64,000 bases of DNA, from positions 434,001 to 498,000 of the forward strand of contig JAHFWL010000058.1 in the NCBI GenBank assembly GCA_021292165.1, written 5' to 3'. This DNA comes from Shinisaurus crocodilurus. Lineage: Eukaryota; Chordata; Lepidosauria; Squamata; Shinisauridae. Below are positions 30,819 to 40,737 of the stretch, piece by piece. Positions within the stretch are counted from its first letter, which is position 1. Each line of letters begins with the position of its first letter. The translations under genes and the position numbers were made by a program. The notes beneath the pieces were generated by a model, which saw only the letters and a program-made list of their open reading frames with translations, was not told where the DNA came from and ran no database searches.

Positions 30819-30985
30819 GGCCTGTGGCTCACGCTGGCTCAGCTTGTCTGAGCGTGGAAAGCTAAGCAGGGTCGAGCCTGGTTGTTACTTGGATGGGAGA
30901 CCCCTCCTCTAGTTTCCTGCACTGAGCAGGGGGTTGGACTTGATGGCCTTGCAGGCTCCTTCCAACTCTATGATCTATGAAATCT
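30819..30985 (+). mobile_element. 5S-CR1 SINE (inside the MITE, second)
   Basis: Same structure as the previous copy, separated from it by 56 bp of pyrimidine-rich sequence that belongs to neither element. Confidence 0.9.
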
Positions 30986-31108
30986 ATGTTGCTGGACTAC
31001 AGCTCCCAGAATCCCTTGCCATTAGCCATGCAGGCTGGGTATGCTGGGACTGGGAGCTGTAGGCCAGCAACATCTGGGAACCCAAGGTTGGAGAGCCCTG
31101 CCTTAGGA

Positions 31109-31775
31109 TCTGAGGTGTGGGAGAGAGTGGGCCATGCTTTTGAATCCTTATCCCCTCCCACACACACAAATGTGCATGCGCACATGCGCACACATGCACC
31201 AAATGTAAGTAAAGAACTGGCTGGAAAATAACTCACTGGAGAGAGCTAGCTATCTGTGAATGGAAACGGGCACAAGGGCGACCTTCCCGTGTTCAGAAAA
31301 AAACATTGCACCATCCAGAATTTTCATTTGCAACAACAACTGCGAGCTGGCTTTTTTTAATGAGGCATTTTTCTATTCAGGTGGAGCCCTTGAACATTTA
31401 TGAGCCTGTGAATCAAAGATGGCAACACGCACAGCTACCTCTGGCTCTGGGGAGGAGCAGAAACAGCTGTTTGTCAATTAGGTAATACCAGGAGACGGAT
31501 GCGGGCTGGGGGGCTGGGGAGTCAAGTTGGACCTGAAATCAGAAGAACGGATGGTGTCTCTTTCTTCATCTGCTTCCCACTCTTCCTAGCTTTTAGCCTT
31601 TGCCAGCGCAGGTGGGGTTTTGTATAGCCCTCTGGAGGCACGGAGATTGCTGAGCAATTGGAGTTTAGGAATGCGTCGGCTACAGCCAGGGTGGATGGAC
31701 AGACACAAGCTTCTGCAGAACTGATCGCCTCCTTTTAAGGAAGACAGCACGGGTTGGATTTACTGAAGAAATTAG
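31109..31775. other. low-copy DNA with CA-rich tract
   Basis: A degenerate (CA)n/(TGCGCA) stretch is at 31157-31200. No gene recognised. Confidence 0.45.
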
Positions 31776-31948
31776 TTCATAGATTTCATAGATCATAGAA
31801 TTGGAAGGAGCCACACAAGGCTATCAAGTCCAACCCCCTGCTCCATGCAGGAAACTAGAGGAGGGGTCTCCCATCCAAGTAATAACCAGGCCTGACCCTG
31901 CTTAGCTTTCCACGCTCAGACAAGCTGAGCCAGCGTGAGCCACAGGCC
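31776..31948 (-). mobile_element. 5S-CR1 SINE
   Basis: Minus-strand copy with full head (ending gccacaggcc) and CR1-like tail starting ttcatagatttcatag. Confidence 0.9.
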
Positions 31949-31987
31949 TGTATAGTTTGTGGGTGGAGAACACTGTACTATAAGTAG

Positions 31988-32200
31988 GAATGTCGGAAGC
32001 TGCCTTGTACCAGGTCGGCCTCTTTGTCAATCTTGCCCAGCAGCATTGTGTACAGTGGGTTTCCCCAGGGTCTTCGGCAGAGCTCTTTCATGCCACCTGC
32101 TCCCCCGTCCTTTTAACAGGAGATGCCGCGGATGCGGATCGAACCTGGGACCTTCTGCCGGCAAAGCAGGTGCTGTGCCCCTGAGCTTGGTTCTCTTCCC
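31988..32200 (-). mobile_element. tRNA-derived SINE (type 2)
   Basis: Reads in reverse 'ggaagctgccttgtaccagg', 'gatcgaacctgggaccttct' (box B) and 'caggtgctgtgcccctgagc' (box A). A long body copy. Confidence 0.75.
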
Positions 32201-32592
32201 CAGTGTTGGCTCTAGATTTTGAGGTGCCCTTGGATAAGAGACCCTCAGTGCCCCTCTGCTCAGTGTACTCCATCAGCACCATCGTCACCAGCTCCTCCTC
32301 CTCCTCCTCCTCCTCCTCCTCCTCCTCCTCCTCATTTCTACTACCTGCTTGCCAGTCAAACAGAGAGCCAGGGGGAGAACAGGCAGTGAAAGCTACCACT
32401 ATTCCTTTTCACCACCACCTTTTGTTTGCTCACAACTCTCTGGACCAGAGCGAGAGGTGGGTAAAAAAAGAAGAAGCAAGTTGCAATGGTAAAGAGGAGG
32501 AGCGGGTCAAGGGTGCGCTTGTCAGTGGGCCCCCAAGGAAGGGTGGGCCCTTGGCAGGTGCCCAGTCATGCCGAACTTTGACGCCGGCCCTG
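32201..32592. mobile_element. family F hAT-like element, copy 1
   Basis: Ends CAGTGTTGGCTCTAG and, inverted, CAGGGCCGGCGTCAAAG. Internal 'gcaagttgcaatggtaaaga' and 'cttgtcagtgggcccc' recur in 40660-41653. Flanks ctcttccc and ctctgcag share 5 of 8 bases. A (CTC)n array occupies 32290-32333. Confidence 0.62.
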
Positions 32593-33104
32593 CTCTGCAG
32601 TCTGGCAGGACTCCGGCATATCTAGCCCTTCCCTATGGTGATGGAGAGAGTATGACAAGGGCTGATGATCCCTGTGGCACTGGCCACAGCGTGCATTGCC
32701 AGCCGCTTGGCACTGCTGTGGAGGAGGGTGGCTCCCTGCCTGTTTTGTCCACATCTGCCATCACCATGAACAGCCCTGATCCTCTCCCAGCAGGACAAGT
32801 CACTTGCCCAGGATGTGGCGTACCTATCCCTCCATCCTGTCATTTTATGGCTGACTTTTTAAAGGCTTTTGCAGTCTCATGGCACTAAATGATGTGCAGC
32901 TGCTGGGGGGGGGGGGAGTGCTTCCATACTGGTTATAATAACTGAGGAGTGAGTTAATTTACTTATCTGTGCACAAGCGTTGTTTGTATGTTCTAGATGT
33001 AGACACCAGTCCCAACTCCTTTCGGTACAGCCCCTTCTCTCTCCCATTTATGGCTGCTTCAAGTGACACGGAGAAACCATTTAGGGTGCAATCCGATGTT
33101 TAGA
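32593..33104. other. low-copy DNA, nothing recognised
   Basis: A G-run is at 32906-32916. No repeat or exon recognised. Confidence 0.4.
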
Positions 33105-33460
33105 CACGGGAGTGGTGTGAGAGGTACCAAAAAGATCCAGGGCACAGGCCCACAGGACCAGAAAAAAAGAAGAAGAAGAAGAAGAAGAAGAAGAAGAAGA
33201 AGAAGAAGAAGAAGAAGAAGAAGAAGAAGAAGAAGAAGAAGAAGAAGCAGCACACATTTGCATATGTTAATTTACGTATGCTCTGAAGTCTCTCTCTCTG
33301 AGGCAACAGAGATCATCAGGGCCCCTTGTGTCTTTATTTCAGCAAGTGCCCACATAGACTGCACAGCAGGGTGGTGGGGCAGAGGGCCTCCCAGAGATTC
33401 GGGGCTCCAAATGAAAGATTTGGGGCTCCAGCCATAGTGGGCCGCCCCCTAACACCACCT
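33105..33460 (+). mobile_element. family K element with (GAA)n
   Basis: Matches the reverse complement of 54370-54822: aaaaagatccagggcacagg, tttgcatatgttaattta, tcatcagggccccttgtgtc, ctccaaatgaaagatttggg. The GAA array sits where the other copy has a short A-rich stretch. Confidence 0.65.
33169..33247 (+). repeat. (GAA)n microsatellite, about 79 bp
   Basis: Uninterrupted agaaga.. repeat. It creates long poly-R, poly-L and poly-S frames that are not genes. Confidence 0.98.
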
Positions 33461-33480
33461 CTGTTTAGACAGAAAAAAGT

Positions 33481-33536
33481 CCTACATCTCCCAGCATTCC
33501 CCAGTCAGCATATGCTGGGAGTTGTAGGGTTCCCCT
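33481..33536. repeat. short palindrome (ctacatctcccagcat)
   Basis: 'cctacatctcccagcattcc' faces 'atgctgggagttgtaggg'. A minimal MITE remnant of the ctacaactcccagca group. Confidence 0.5.
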
Positions 33537-33604
33537 CCCCGACTAAACACGCATAGGACTGCGCCCTTAAATGTGTTTTCTTTCTTGTTTTTAATGCTTT
33601 ACTG

Positions 33605-33782
33605 CTTAGCGCCTGGGAGGAGGTCTCCTGGGGATTCGGTGCCAGCGATATGCTGATGACAGCCAGCTCAGTCTCTCCTTTCCATCTGATGCTGCCAAGG
33701 AAATGGTGGAGATTCCGAATTGTTGTCTGGGTGCACTGATGGACTGGATGTGATCTAACAAGTTGAGTCTTAATCCAGACAT
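33605..33782 (+). mobile_element. L2-like LINE RT fragment with YADD
   Basis: 'cgatatgctgatgacagcc' encodes RYADDSQ (YADD at 33649-33660). It is followed by LSLSFPSDAAKEMVE and, after a stop, SNKLSLNPD, the spacing found downstream of the catalytic YADD in L2-type RT. Short and broken. Confidence 0.7.
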
Positions 33783-33784
33783 GT

Positions 33785-34100
33785 ATGAATGTATACTATA
33801 TATTTACTTATTTAATTTGTATCCCCTTTCGGTCCAAAAACGCAGCTCAAGGCTGTTAACAATAAAATCCAAATTAAAAACCCAATCTTAATTAAAACAT
33901 AACATAAAAACAAAATTAAAAACACCACAGTAAAAGAAATAAACAGCACCCAGCCAATTAAAACTCCCCTTCAGCAACAGGCCAGTTTATATGCCAAAGG
34001 CCTGCATGAATAAAAACATATTTGCCTGCTGGCAAAAGTATAAGAGAGAGGGGGCCAACCCACCTTCCCTTGGCAAGGAATTCCAGAGCCTGGGAGTGGC
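33785..34100 (-). mobile_element. L2-like LINE 3' end
   Basis: On the minus strand the 5' part encodes remnants such as LPAGKYVFIQAFGI. The fragment ends in an A-rich UTR with aattaaataag near 33800. Confidence 0.55.
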
Positions 34101-34105
34101 CACTG

Positions 34106-34447
34106 AGAGCTTTTCTACACAACACATTTATTGTGTGCTCGTGATTCCTTACTCATGGACCGTTTACAGGTTCTTTAAAGGACATTGTGATTCTCCAGAT
34201 TTGCCTCTGTTTTTTTAAGAGCACTTTCCTGGGTGTTTTAGAGTGAGGGAAATGGTATATTGTTTCTGAAAGTGAAAGAAAAAGTTTCCTATTAATGTAT
34301 TTGCGCTATTCCACTATAGCACAGCGCCACCTAGACATTATGTAGTGGAAAACCAGGAAAGGAAAAGCTCTTTTTGTACAGCTTGGATCTCAATTCTGCG
34401 ACAAAACCAAAAGTGGATACAGTGATTAACAGCAAAAGCCATGTATC
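34106..34447 (+). mobile_element. family B element, copy 4, degraded
   Basis: Starts agagcttttctacacaacac and keeps tttattgtgtgctcgtgatt, cgctattccactatagcaca and gcgccacc. The right terminus is not recognisable. Confidence 0.6.
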
Positions 34448-34577
34448 ACCACTGAATGGGCCTCTGATGGTGGTGAGACCAAGAGAAGGGCTTCCCTTGA
34501 AGATATTAAAACCCAGGTACACTTATGTGGGAGAATGCAGTCTTTCTGATAGCCTGGTCTAAAGCCGTACTGGGTAT

Positions 34578-34660
34578 TATAGGTCATGAAGACCTGGGGG
34601 ATGCTGGGAGTTGTAGTCCAACACATCTGGAGGGTGCCAGGTTGAGAGGGGCTGGTGTAC
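34578..34660. mobile_element. half of a palindromic MITE
   Basis: 'gggatgctgggagttgtagt', 'ccaacacatctggagggtgc', 'caggttgagaggggctg': right arm only. Confidence 0.55.
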
Positions 34661-34705
34661 ACACCTGGGAGTGAGTCTCACTGTCCTCAAATGAGTGGGA
34701 TTCAG

Positions 34706-35727
34706 ACACAGGGTGGGTTTGCATGACACGGCAACACTTGTGTCAAGTTACCACGCGATTGTATGCTGGAACCCACGAAGCAACCACGATGAGCCCAACA
34801 GATGATCGGGCTTATCGTGGTTGCTTCGCTCCCTCCTTTCCGCTCTTTCCCCCCTCATTCCTCCCGGCAATATTCCAGGGGACACCGTGGAGAGGAATGA
34901 GGCTCCTCTCTTTGACAGCGGCGACCATGAGTCGGTTTTAGCTCGCGGCACCTGTGAAAGCCTCCCCATTGCGCAAACAGGGCTCATGCCCTGAAGTGCA
35001 ACGGGGAAGGGGAGGGGGTAACCTCCTGCCTCCTCCTTGAGAGGTCTACTCTCTGGCAGGAGGTGGGGGTGCCGGCCCCACTCCTCGCCGCTGCTCTGTG
35101 CATGGAGCAACAATGGAGGGCAGATCATCATCACCGCCTCCTCGCTGAGAGGTTTACTCAGGGAGTAAGGGAGGAGGCAGGAGGCAGGCTCTCAGGCAGG
35201 AGGCTCATGGAAGGGCGGCACGATTCTCTCTGTCATTGGTGTGACAGAGAGAAGTGTCCCGTCCCCCTCCGGCTCGTCCCTTGCCCCTAAGCAGATTGCC
35301 ACCTCCTGCCTCCTCTTCAAGAGGTCTACTTTAGAGGAGGAGGTGGGGGTGCCTGATCTGCTCCGCTGCGGAGGCCAGAGAAGCCTCTGACAGCTGCCTC
35401 CTGGTGCCGTTAGGGCACTTTGGGGGCAGCTCTCAGCCACGCCCCGTGGCTAGCCGCTTGGCAAGAGCAGCAAAATGTCCCCTCTTGCCAAGCGGCCCGC
35501 TTGTTCTGGGGATCGTACCGCAATGGGTCGTGTCGTCCGGGTTCAGATGACACACAACAAGCCATTGTGGTACAAGCAAACCCTAGAACAGACCATTGTG
35601 TCTTATCGTGGGTGACACAACCATGATGAGTCACAATGGTCGGTCACCACGACTGGGTTCGCATGACACGAGAGAACAAGCAATGGTAAGAAACCACTGT
35701 TGCTTGTTGTGTCGTGCGCGCCCAGTC
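34706..35727. mobile_element. family E element, 1-kb GC-rich version
   Basis: Left end gggtttgcatgacacggcaa, right end ttgtgtcgtgcgcgcccag, inverted. Inside are repeated agaggtctact/aggaggtgggggtgcc modules, a fold-back at 34772-34828 (gaagcaaccacgat), and the cttggcaagagcagcaaaa module shared with 18139. No transposase frame is recognisable. Confidence 0.55.
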
Positions 35728-35743
35728 ATACTCACACTGAAGG

Positions 35744-35828
35744 TAGATCTGTTGCAGTCAATGGGAGATAAGTCCCATTGATTTCAGTGGTTCCCCTCTT
35801 AAATATGACCACGCCTGGATCCAACCCA
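35744..35828. mobile_element. family P fragment
   Basis: Contains gtcatactcacactgaagg, cccattgatttcagtgg and aatatgaccacgcctggat, a diverged copy of 8595-8708. Confidence 0.5.
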
Positions 35829-35880
35829 ATGAATGGGACTCACTTCTGAGCAGACATGCATAGGATCGCACTCTGTTTAT
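35829..35880. mobile_element. family M fragment
   Basis: 'gaatgggactcacttctgag' and 'agacatgcataggatcgcac' match the M right end. Confidence 0.5.
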
Positions 35881-35933
35881 TATGCCTCTTCTTCCTGCCA
35901 AGGTCATACTTGGGCAACCCTGCTAACGATAGG

Positions 35934-36000
35934 CTCTTGGACTGGACGGCCCTTCAAAGGGAGGACTGTTGACTGTAAAGCAGGGCATGTGGCCAACCTA
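35934..36000 (-). mobile_element. family A fragment
   Basis: 'ttggactggacggcccttca' to 'gggcatgtggccaacct'. Confidence 0.5.
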
Positions 36001-36181
36001 ATTGGCATCTGGCATCCTTGGGAAACTGCCAGGGATGGGGCATCCTGCTTAAAAAAAAAAAATACTTCTGGCCTGGTCTGAGCAGTACCAGGTGTCTGGG
36101 TCTAGTCAATATTCCAATTTCCCCAAATGCCCCCATGTAGCATCACCACTCTGGAACATTGCAGGAAATTAAAACTGTGCT

Positions 36182-36213
36182 CCTGCCATCTGGTTCGATA
36201 ACCAGATGGCAGG
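36182..36213. repeat. perfect 14-bp stem, 4-nt loop
   Basis: cctgccatctggtt and aaccagatggcagg flank the loop cgat. It directly abuts the terminus of the next family A element. Confidence 0.85.
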
Positions 36214-36216
36214 TAA

Positions 36217-36780
36217 GGGTGGCCGTCTAAGCATTGCCCAAAACTAGGAATTGCATCACCACCACCACCTCCCCGCAAAAGGACACCAATTTGCAGGGGA
36301 GGCTGGTGACTCCTGGTATCAGTGGGGCGACTTATCCATTGCATCGGTTTTTGTTTTTAGCTTTATCGGAGCTATCCGTGGTGGTGAACCTATTTTGGGG
36401 ATGGAGTTCAGCACCACGGAGAGCTCCCATCAAGCACAAACAAAGAGATGCAATGGATAAGGAGCCCCTCTGACGTAGGAGTCACCCAACCGCCTACCCT
36501 GCCAATTGCATAACACGCCGGTGCAAATTTATATGTATGGGTACAAGTTTAGGCCAGGTGAGCCGTGTGCCTGCTCCATCTGCTGTCCAGGTGCTCCCTG
36601 TTGATGGGCAACTTCAGGGCCCCTCGGTGCTCTCCCTCCTTAGGGTTCTTTGACTTTAAACCAGGCCCCTGGATTGGACAGTACATCAAACGGAGGACAC
36701 CTTCAAATATAGCAGTGTCCCTCTGCCAGCGCTCCAAAACAGAGGACCGTCCTCTGTAAAGTAGGACACCTGGCCACCCT
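36217..36780 (-). mobile_element. family A element split by family N
   Basis: Starts gggtggccgtctaagc, is broken after ggacaccaatttg, resumes at 36502 and ends gtaggacacctggccaccct. Both family termini are present. Confidence 0.72.
36294..36501. mobile_element. family N hAT-like MITE inside family A
   Basis: Left terminus CAGGGGAGGCTGGTGACTCC; the right terminus is its degraded complement (ggagtcacccaaccgc..ccctg). Flanks ccaatttg (36286-36293) and ccaattgc (36502-36509) agree at 6 of 8. Interior arms gctatccgtggtg / caccacggagagc are inverted. Confidence 0.75.
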
Positions 36781-37512
36781 ACTACCAGGGGCCCCTGAAA
36801 GAGGAGGGGGCCCCTCAGAGAGCGCTTTGCCCAGGACACCCTCCCACCTGGACCCAGCCCTGAGCCAAGAGATGCTTATAGTCAAACAAGAAGGCACCAA
36901 CGTTTCAGAAGATTTGAGCGGGCAATCCAAACCCTTTGTTGATTGTGCATAATTTATACACAAGTCATCGATTTAGGCTTCTCTTGGGTGTAGAATTTGG
37001 GTTTATCTCTCTTATTTTATTTATATAACTTACTCATTGCTTCTCCATGCAACACCGCAAATGGCATACAGTAAAACACAAGATTAATTAAACTTGTCGA
37101 AGATTTGGCTTGTTTTCCTTTGGAAGTTGCGTCTACATTAGCTATTCAGTCTAAAGCACCCTCCGTATACATAGCCCTGGCTATATTCAGAGATGCATGC
37201 TATTTCCACGTCAGGGGTCAGCGCAGGGACCCAAATGTCTACACAAGTCCATAAATGACCCAGACTTAGACGTCAGTGGGCCATGAAATGTTCTGGACAA
37301 GTAGAAAAAGCTCGGAGAATCCGCCAACACACTGTTGTCAACAAGCCTGCTGTGCGTGTCGCCTGAGCATGCTGCCACCATCCAGATGTTGAGCGTCTTC
37401 TCCTCCAGACCGTTTAATTCTCAGAAATCAGCCCCCCCGCCCGCCCCCCGGATTGACAGTGAAGGCTTCAAGGTTCACTCCTTGAATTTCTTGGCGAGTT
37501 CCCCTTCAGACT
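36781..37512. other. low-copy DNA, nothing recognised
   Basis: AT-rich at 36950-37100. No element or exon signature. Confidence 0.4.
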
Positions 37513-37670
37513 ATGCTGGCTCAGCTTGTCTGAGTGTGGAAAGCTAAGCAGGGTCAGGCCTGGTTATTACTTGGATGGGAGACCCCTCCTCTAGTTTTCT
37601 GCATTGAGCAGGGGGTTGGACTCGATAGCCTTGTAGGCTCCTTCCAGCTCTATGATCTATGAAATCTATG
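37513..37670 (+). mobile_element. 5S-CR1 SINE, slightly 5'-truncated
   Basis: Begins within the head at atgctggctcagcttgtctg, keeps box A and box C of 5S, and ends tatgatctatgaaatctatg. Confidence 0.88.
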
Positions 37671-38167
37671 TGCCAACAGTGGCCAATGAAAAGTACGCAC
37701 AATACTCTGCAGTGAACTTGCGTGCTTTGACTCTTGGATTCCACTGCAGTCCCTCGGTACATTAAAGGAGGATGAAGGGAGTGGGACAACTGCTAAGTTC
37801 CGTATGGGAATCTGAGAAAATCTGGTGGGAGGAGAGAGGGCAGATGTGCGGGATTTTATGCATGGAAAGGAGGTGAAGTTTTCTTGCTTTCTTTAGACCT
37901 TACTTCCTCAAAGAGGGCTTAGTTTGAGATCAAACTGGGCTCAGGCCTAGCTTATGACGCACAATAGCAAACTGAGTACCACTGTGCTTATGCAGAGTGC
38001 AGTTCTGCCTGTCCCGAATCCCAATAGTATATCTGGGGTGAAGGGATAGCGTTTTCTGATCAGAAAATGTCCAGAGAGGGAAAGTTTGCGGAGGCAGAAA
38101 CAACCGAGAGTCTCGTGGCACCTTAAAGACAAGCCACATGTATTATGACATATGCTCTTGTGGACTT
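37671..38167. other. low-copy DNA, nothing recognised
   Basis: No repeat terminus or exon signature. Confidence 0.4.
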
Positions 38168-38470
38168 GGGTGGCCACTTCGAAATCGCCAAAAGAGAGGA
38201 CAAAAGAGGACAGTGACTTGCAAATTTAGAATTACATTATAATTTAGATAGAAATATAGTACATTGCGCCATAGTGTGGAAGACTGTAACCAGGGGATCT
38301 GTACGCCTGTCTGGTCAGTCTTCCCGTCAGGTGCAGACTGCTGAAGGGCAACATTCCTTGTGCTTCTTTATCTTTATCCCCTTCAAATAGAGGACCCCTT
38401 CAAATAAGGAGGGTCCTCTGGCAGCCCTTCAAATAGAGGACTGTCCTCTGTAAAAGAGGACATATGGCCA
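38168..38470 (-). mobile_element. family A element, complete
   Basis: Both termini are present (gggtggccacttcg and ggacatatggcca) with no nested insertion; about 303 bp. No clear TSD. Confidence 0.7.
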
Positions 38471-39162
38471 GCTGAAGTCGGCTTTGTGGTCAGAAGATGT
38501 GGCTTTCAAGCAGGCCTGATACTCACGCCTTTGCTTTTTGTAAAAACAAAAATGGGGCTTAGCCTGACTGAAGCTCATAACCTCTCCCACTTCACCACCC
38601 ATCTCAAATGTACGGGCAGGTTGTGTTTACTTAGGGTTGAGTGAAAAGCACTTTGCACATGTTCAGATACTGTCTTGTTCCATTATGTCACTTGTTTAAG
38701 AGCATTGCCAATTGGAAATGGATTCTGGACAGAATCTCTCAAATTGTAGGGCTAAGCCCCAGCTGAGAAAGATGCATGTGTGTGTGCTTCCTTAGAACAC
38801 ATGATGACTCATAATTTTACCCACATATGACATCACCATCATAAACTGCTTTTACCACAACTAATTGTGATGTCACACAGACAGGTGGGGGCAAGAATGC
38901 AAAGCAGCGGGGGGCTAACAAAACCCCTGAAAGAGCCAGCTGTCCCCAAACATGAGGCAAAGGAAGAGGGGAAAACTTGATACAGAAGCAGAACCAATTT
39001 GGTTCAAAGCTTTTAAAGCATTTTTTTCAAAAAATATATATGTACAAACAGCATCACTGGGAATGGATGTTCCTTTCCACTCCCACACTGTTCTTTCTTT
39101 TGCTTTTCTACTTTGGCATTCTCCACCTGCTGTGGTCTTTAAGGGAGTGTTACCTAGTAGTT
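38471..39162. other. low-copy DNA, nothing recognised
   Basis: No repeat ends recognised. Confidence 0.4.
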
Positions 39163-39236
39163 AGGGTGGCCATGCACCCTACTTTACAGAGGATAGTCCT
39201 CTCCTTGAAGGTGTCCTCTATTTGAAGGGCTGTACA
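39163..39236 (+). mobile_element. family A left-end fragment
   Basis: agggtggccatgcaccctac to tctatttgaagggctgt. Confidence 0.6.
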
Positions 39237-39261
39237 ACAAGTAGAATATGTAGTGTGCCCC

Positions 39262-39865
39262 AAACAGTGCTTTTGGCAACTATGATAAACTTTGCAAGAA
39301 CCAAGTTGCTATATAGAAGCTCTAGCAGCTCAGCGCTGCAGTTTCACTATGCATTCTTCATTATCATCTTAGGACTTATGGCCTCTGTTTATCTTCTGCT
39401 TCCCTTGTAGAATTTCCTTTAAAGAATGCAATTAACAACTAAAATAAACTTTGCAAGAAATGAACTTACAAATTAAGAAAGCACTCCTAAAAGAGCTTCA
39501 CCTAGCAATCACACGGTGTGTTTTTTTCATCCAGGCCTTAATGGGTTTTGCTTGCTCTCTGCCTTCACTCCGGAATGAATATTTCTATCTCATTGTAGTT
39601 ATTATAATATACAGTCTTCTCTAAGCAGTATTATTGGCAATTAAGATGAGTGTTGCAAGATATGAATTGCTAAACTGAGAGAGTTCATTGAAAGAGCCAA
39701 TCTCTATGGACCTGGTTGTGTGTTCTCAAAGCCATTATGTACTTTCTGTTCTGTCATTTAAACATTGCAGCGGGCAAGGAAGATAAACTTTGCAAGACCT
39801 GAGCTGAGCTACTCAGTCAACACAGAGCTCCTTTTAAGAGCCCAGCTCTGCTTTCCCTGGCAAAT
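39262..39865 (+). repeat. four diverged tandem units (ttgcaaga core)
   Basis: The core gataaactttgcaaga occurs at 39284-39299 and 39782-39797, with variants aataaactttgcaaga (39443-39458) and gatgagtgttgcaaga (39645-39660). Similarity extends outward: ttggcaa or gggcaag just before the core, a tga-rich segment just after, and aaagagc/aagagcc some 40-50 bp later. Spacings are 159, 202 and 137 bp. The region is otherwise repeat-poor and AT-rich. Function unknown. Confidence 0.6.
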
Positions 39866-40415
39866 GATCATCTCCAGTGAAAATGCCCTAGTTTAAAAGC
39901 TTCATGATCAAAGCAAGCCTGCATTCCCAGACTGCTGTGTACAGTTAAACAAGGCATACAGATATTTTAGAAAATTATTATCATCACTGTGCCCAGCGAG
40001 TGAAAAAGCGCAATTGCTTGCAGCTATTTGTTATAATAGCCCAGGCTCTCGGCCAGGTTCCAAGCTGGATCAATACGCATCTAGTCTGGAGGTGGAAGGT
40101 TAGCACATTAAAATACATTTAGTAAACACAATCATTAAAGCCAGCGAGAAAATGAAGGCAAGAAATGATTGGGAAACTGGCTCGCTTGGCATGTTGAGGG
40201 GGAGGAGTGGGTGAATGGACCTACAATAAACCTCCATTAGGGGATTCATCGTGCTGCATGTGGGGTGAGGGGGGGAGGGACGGGCAGACTGAACGAGTGC
40301 AAAAACAAACCAGTGGGCCATTAAAATCAGAGTACGGTATTATTTCTGCAAAAGGAGAGACATGTGAGGCTATTCGGGAGGGAGCGGGTCTCAAGAAGCA
40401 CTTACTCGTCTGTGA
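39866..40415. other. AT-rich low-copy DNA, possible conserved non-coding
   Basis: The base composition and lack of any transposon are unlike the rest of the window (for example ttaaaatacatttagtaaac, aagaaatgattgggaaactg). Only comparison with other genomes can show conservation. Confidence 0.35.
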
Positions 40416-40572
40416 GGGGCCCTTGCTCAGTGGTGGAGCGCACATGCAAGCTTTGCATGCGGGAAGGCCTGAGGTCTCCAGTGCACGGCCTCTCCAGGTG
40501 AAAGGGTCTCGGGCATTAGAGCAGGCAGCACGGGGCTGGATGGGCTGACAGTCTGACTCAATTTAAGGCACA
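40416..40572 (+). mobile_element. tRNA-derived SINE (type 2), degraded
   Basis: 'cttgctcagtggtggagcgc', 'caagctttgcatgcgggaag' and the later 'gggctggatgggctgacagt' follow the order of the type-2 SINE. Confidence 0.6.
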
Positions 40573-40576
40573 GCCA

Positions 40577-40640
40577 AGATCAGCCTTCTGCAACCTGGTG
40601 CCTCCAGATGTGTTGGATCATGGCATCTCCCATCTTTCCC
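40577..40640. mobile_element. half of a palindromic MITE
   Basis: 'cagccttctgcaacctggtg' and 'cctccagatgtgttggatca': left arm only. Confidence 0.55.
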
Positions 40641-40737
40641 AGCTGGGAATGGTAAGAGTCAGTGCCAGCTCCAGGTTTTGGAGGGCCTTGGGGGCAAGAC
40701 ACCCTCGATGGACCTCCCACCTCAGTGGGGCTACCTT

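Larger units (their letters stand above)
30555..31100. mobile_element. palindromic MITE split by two SINEs, perfect TSD
   Basis: Left part 30555-30581 (cagggctctccaaccttggg..) and right part 30986-31100 (atgttgctggactacagctc .. ggttggagagccctg) make one complete MITE. Flanks ccctt-type 8-mers are identical: ccttagga at 30547-30554 and 31101-31108. Confidence 0.92.

Noticed and set aside
33063..33437. Frames with long poly-R, poly-L, poly-S or poly-F
   Set aside because: They are translations of the GAA/TTC microsatellite in different frames.
39262..39865. Tandem gene exons
   Set aside because: The repeated units contain stops in all frames and no consistent splice signals around the core.
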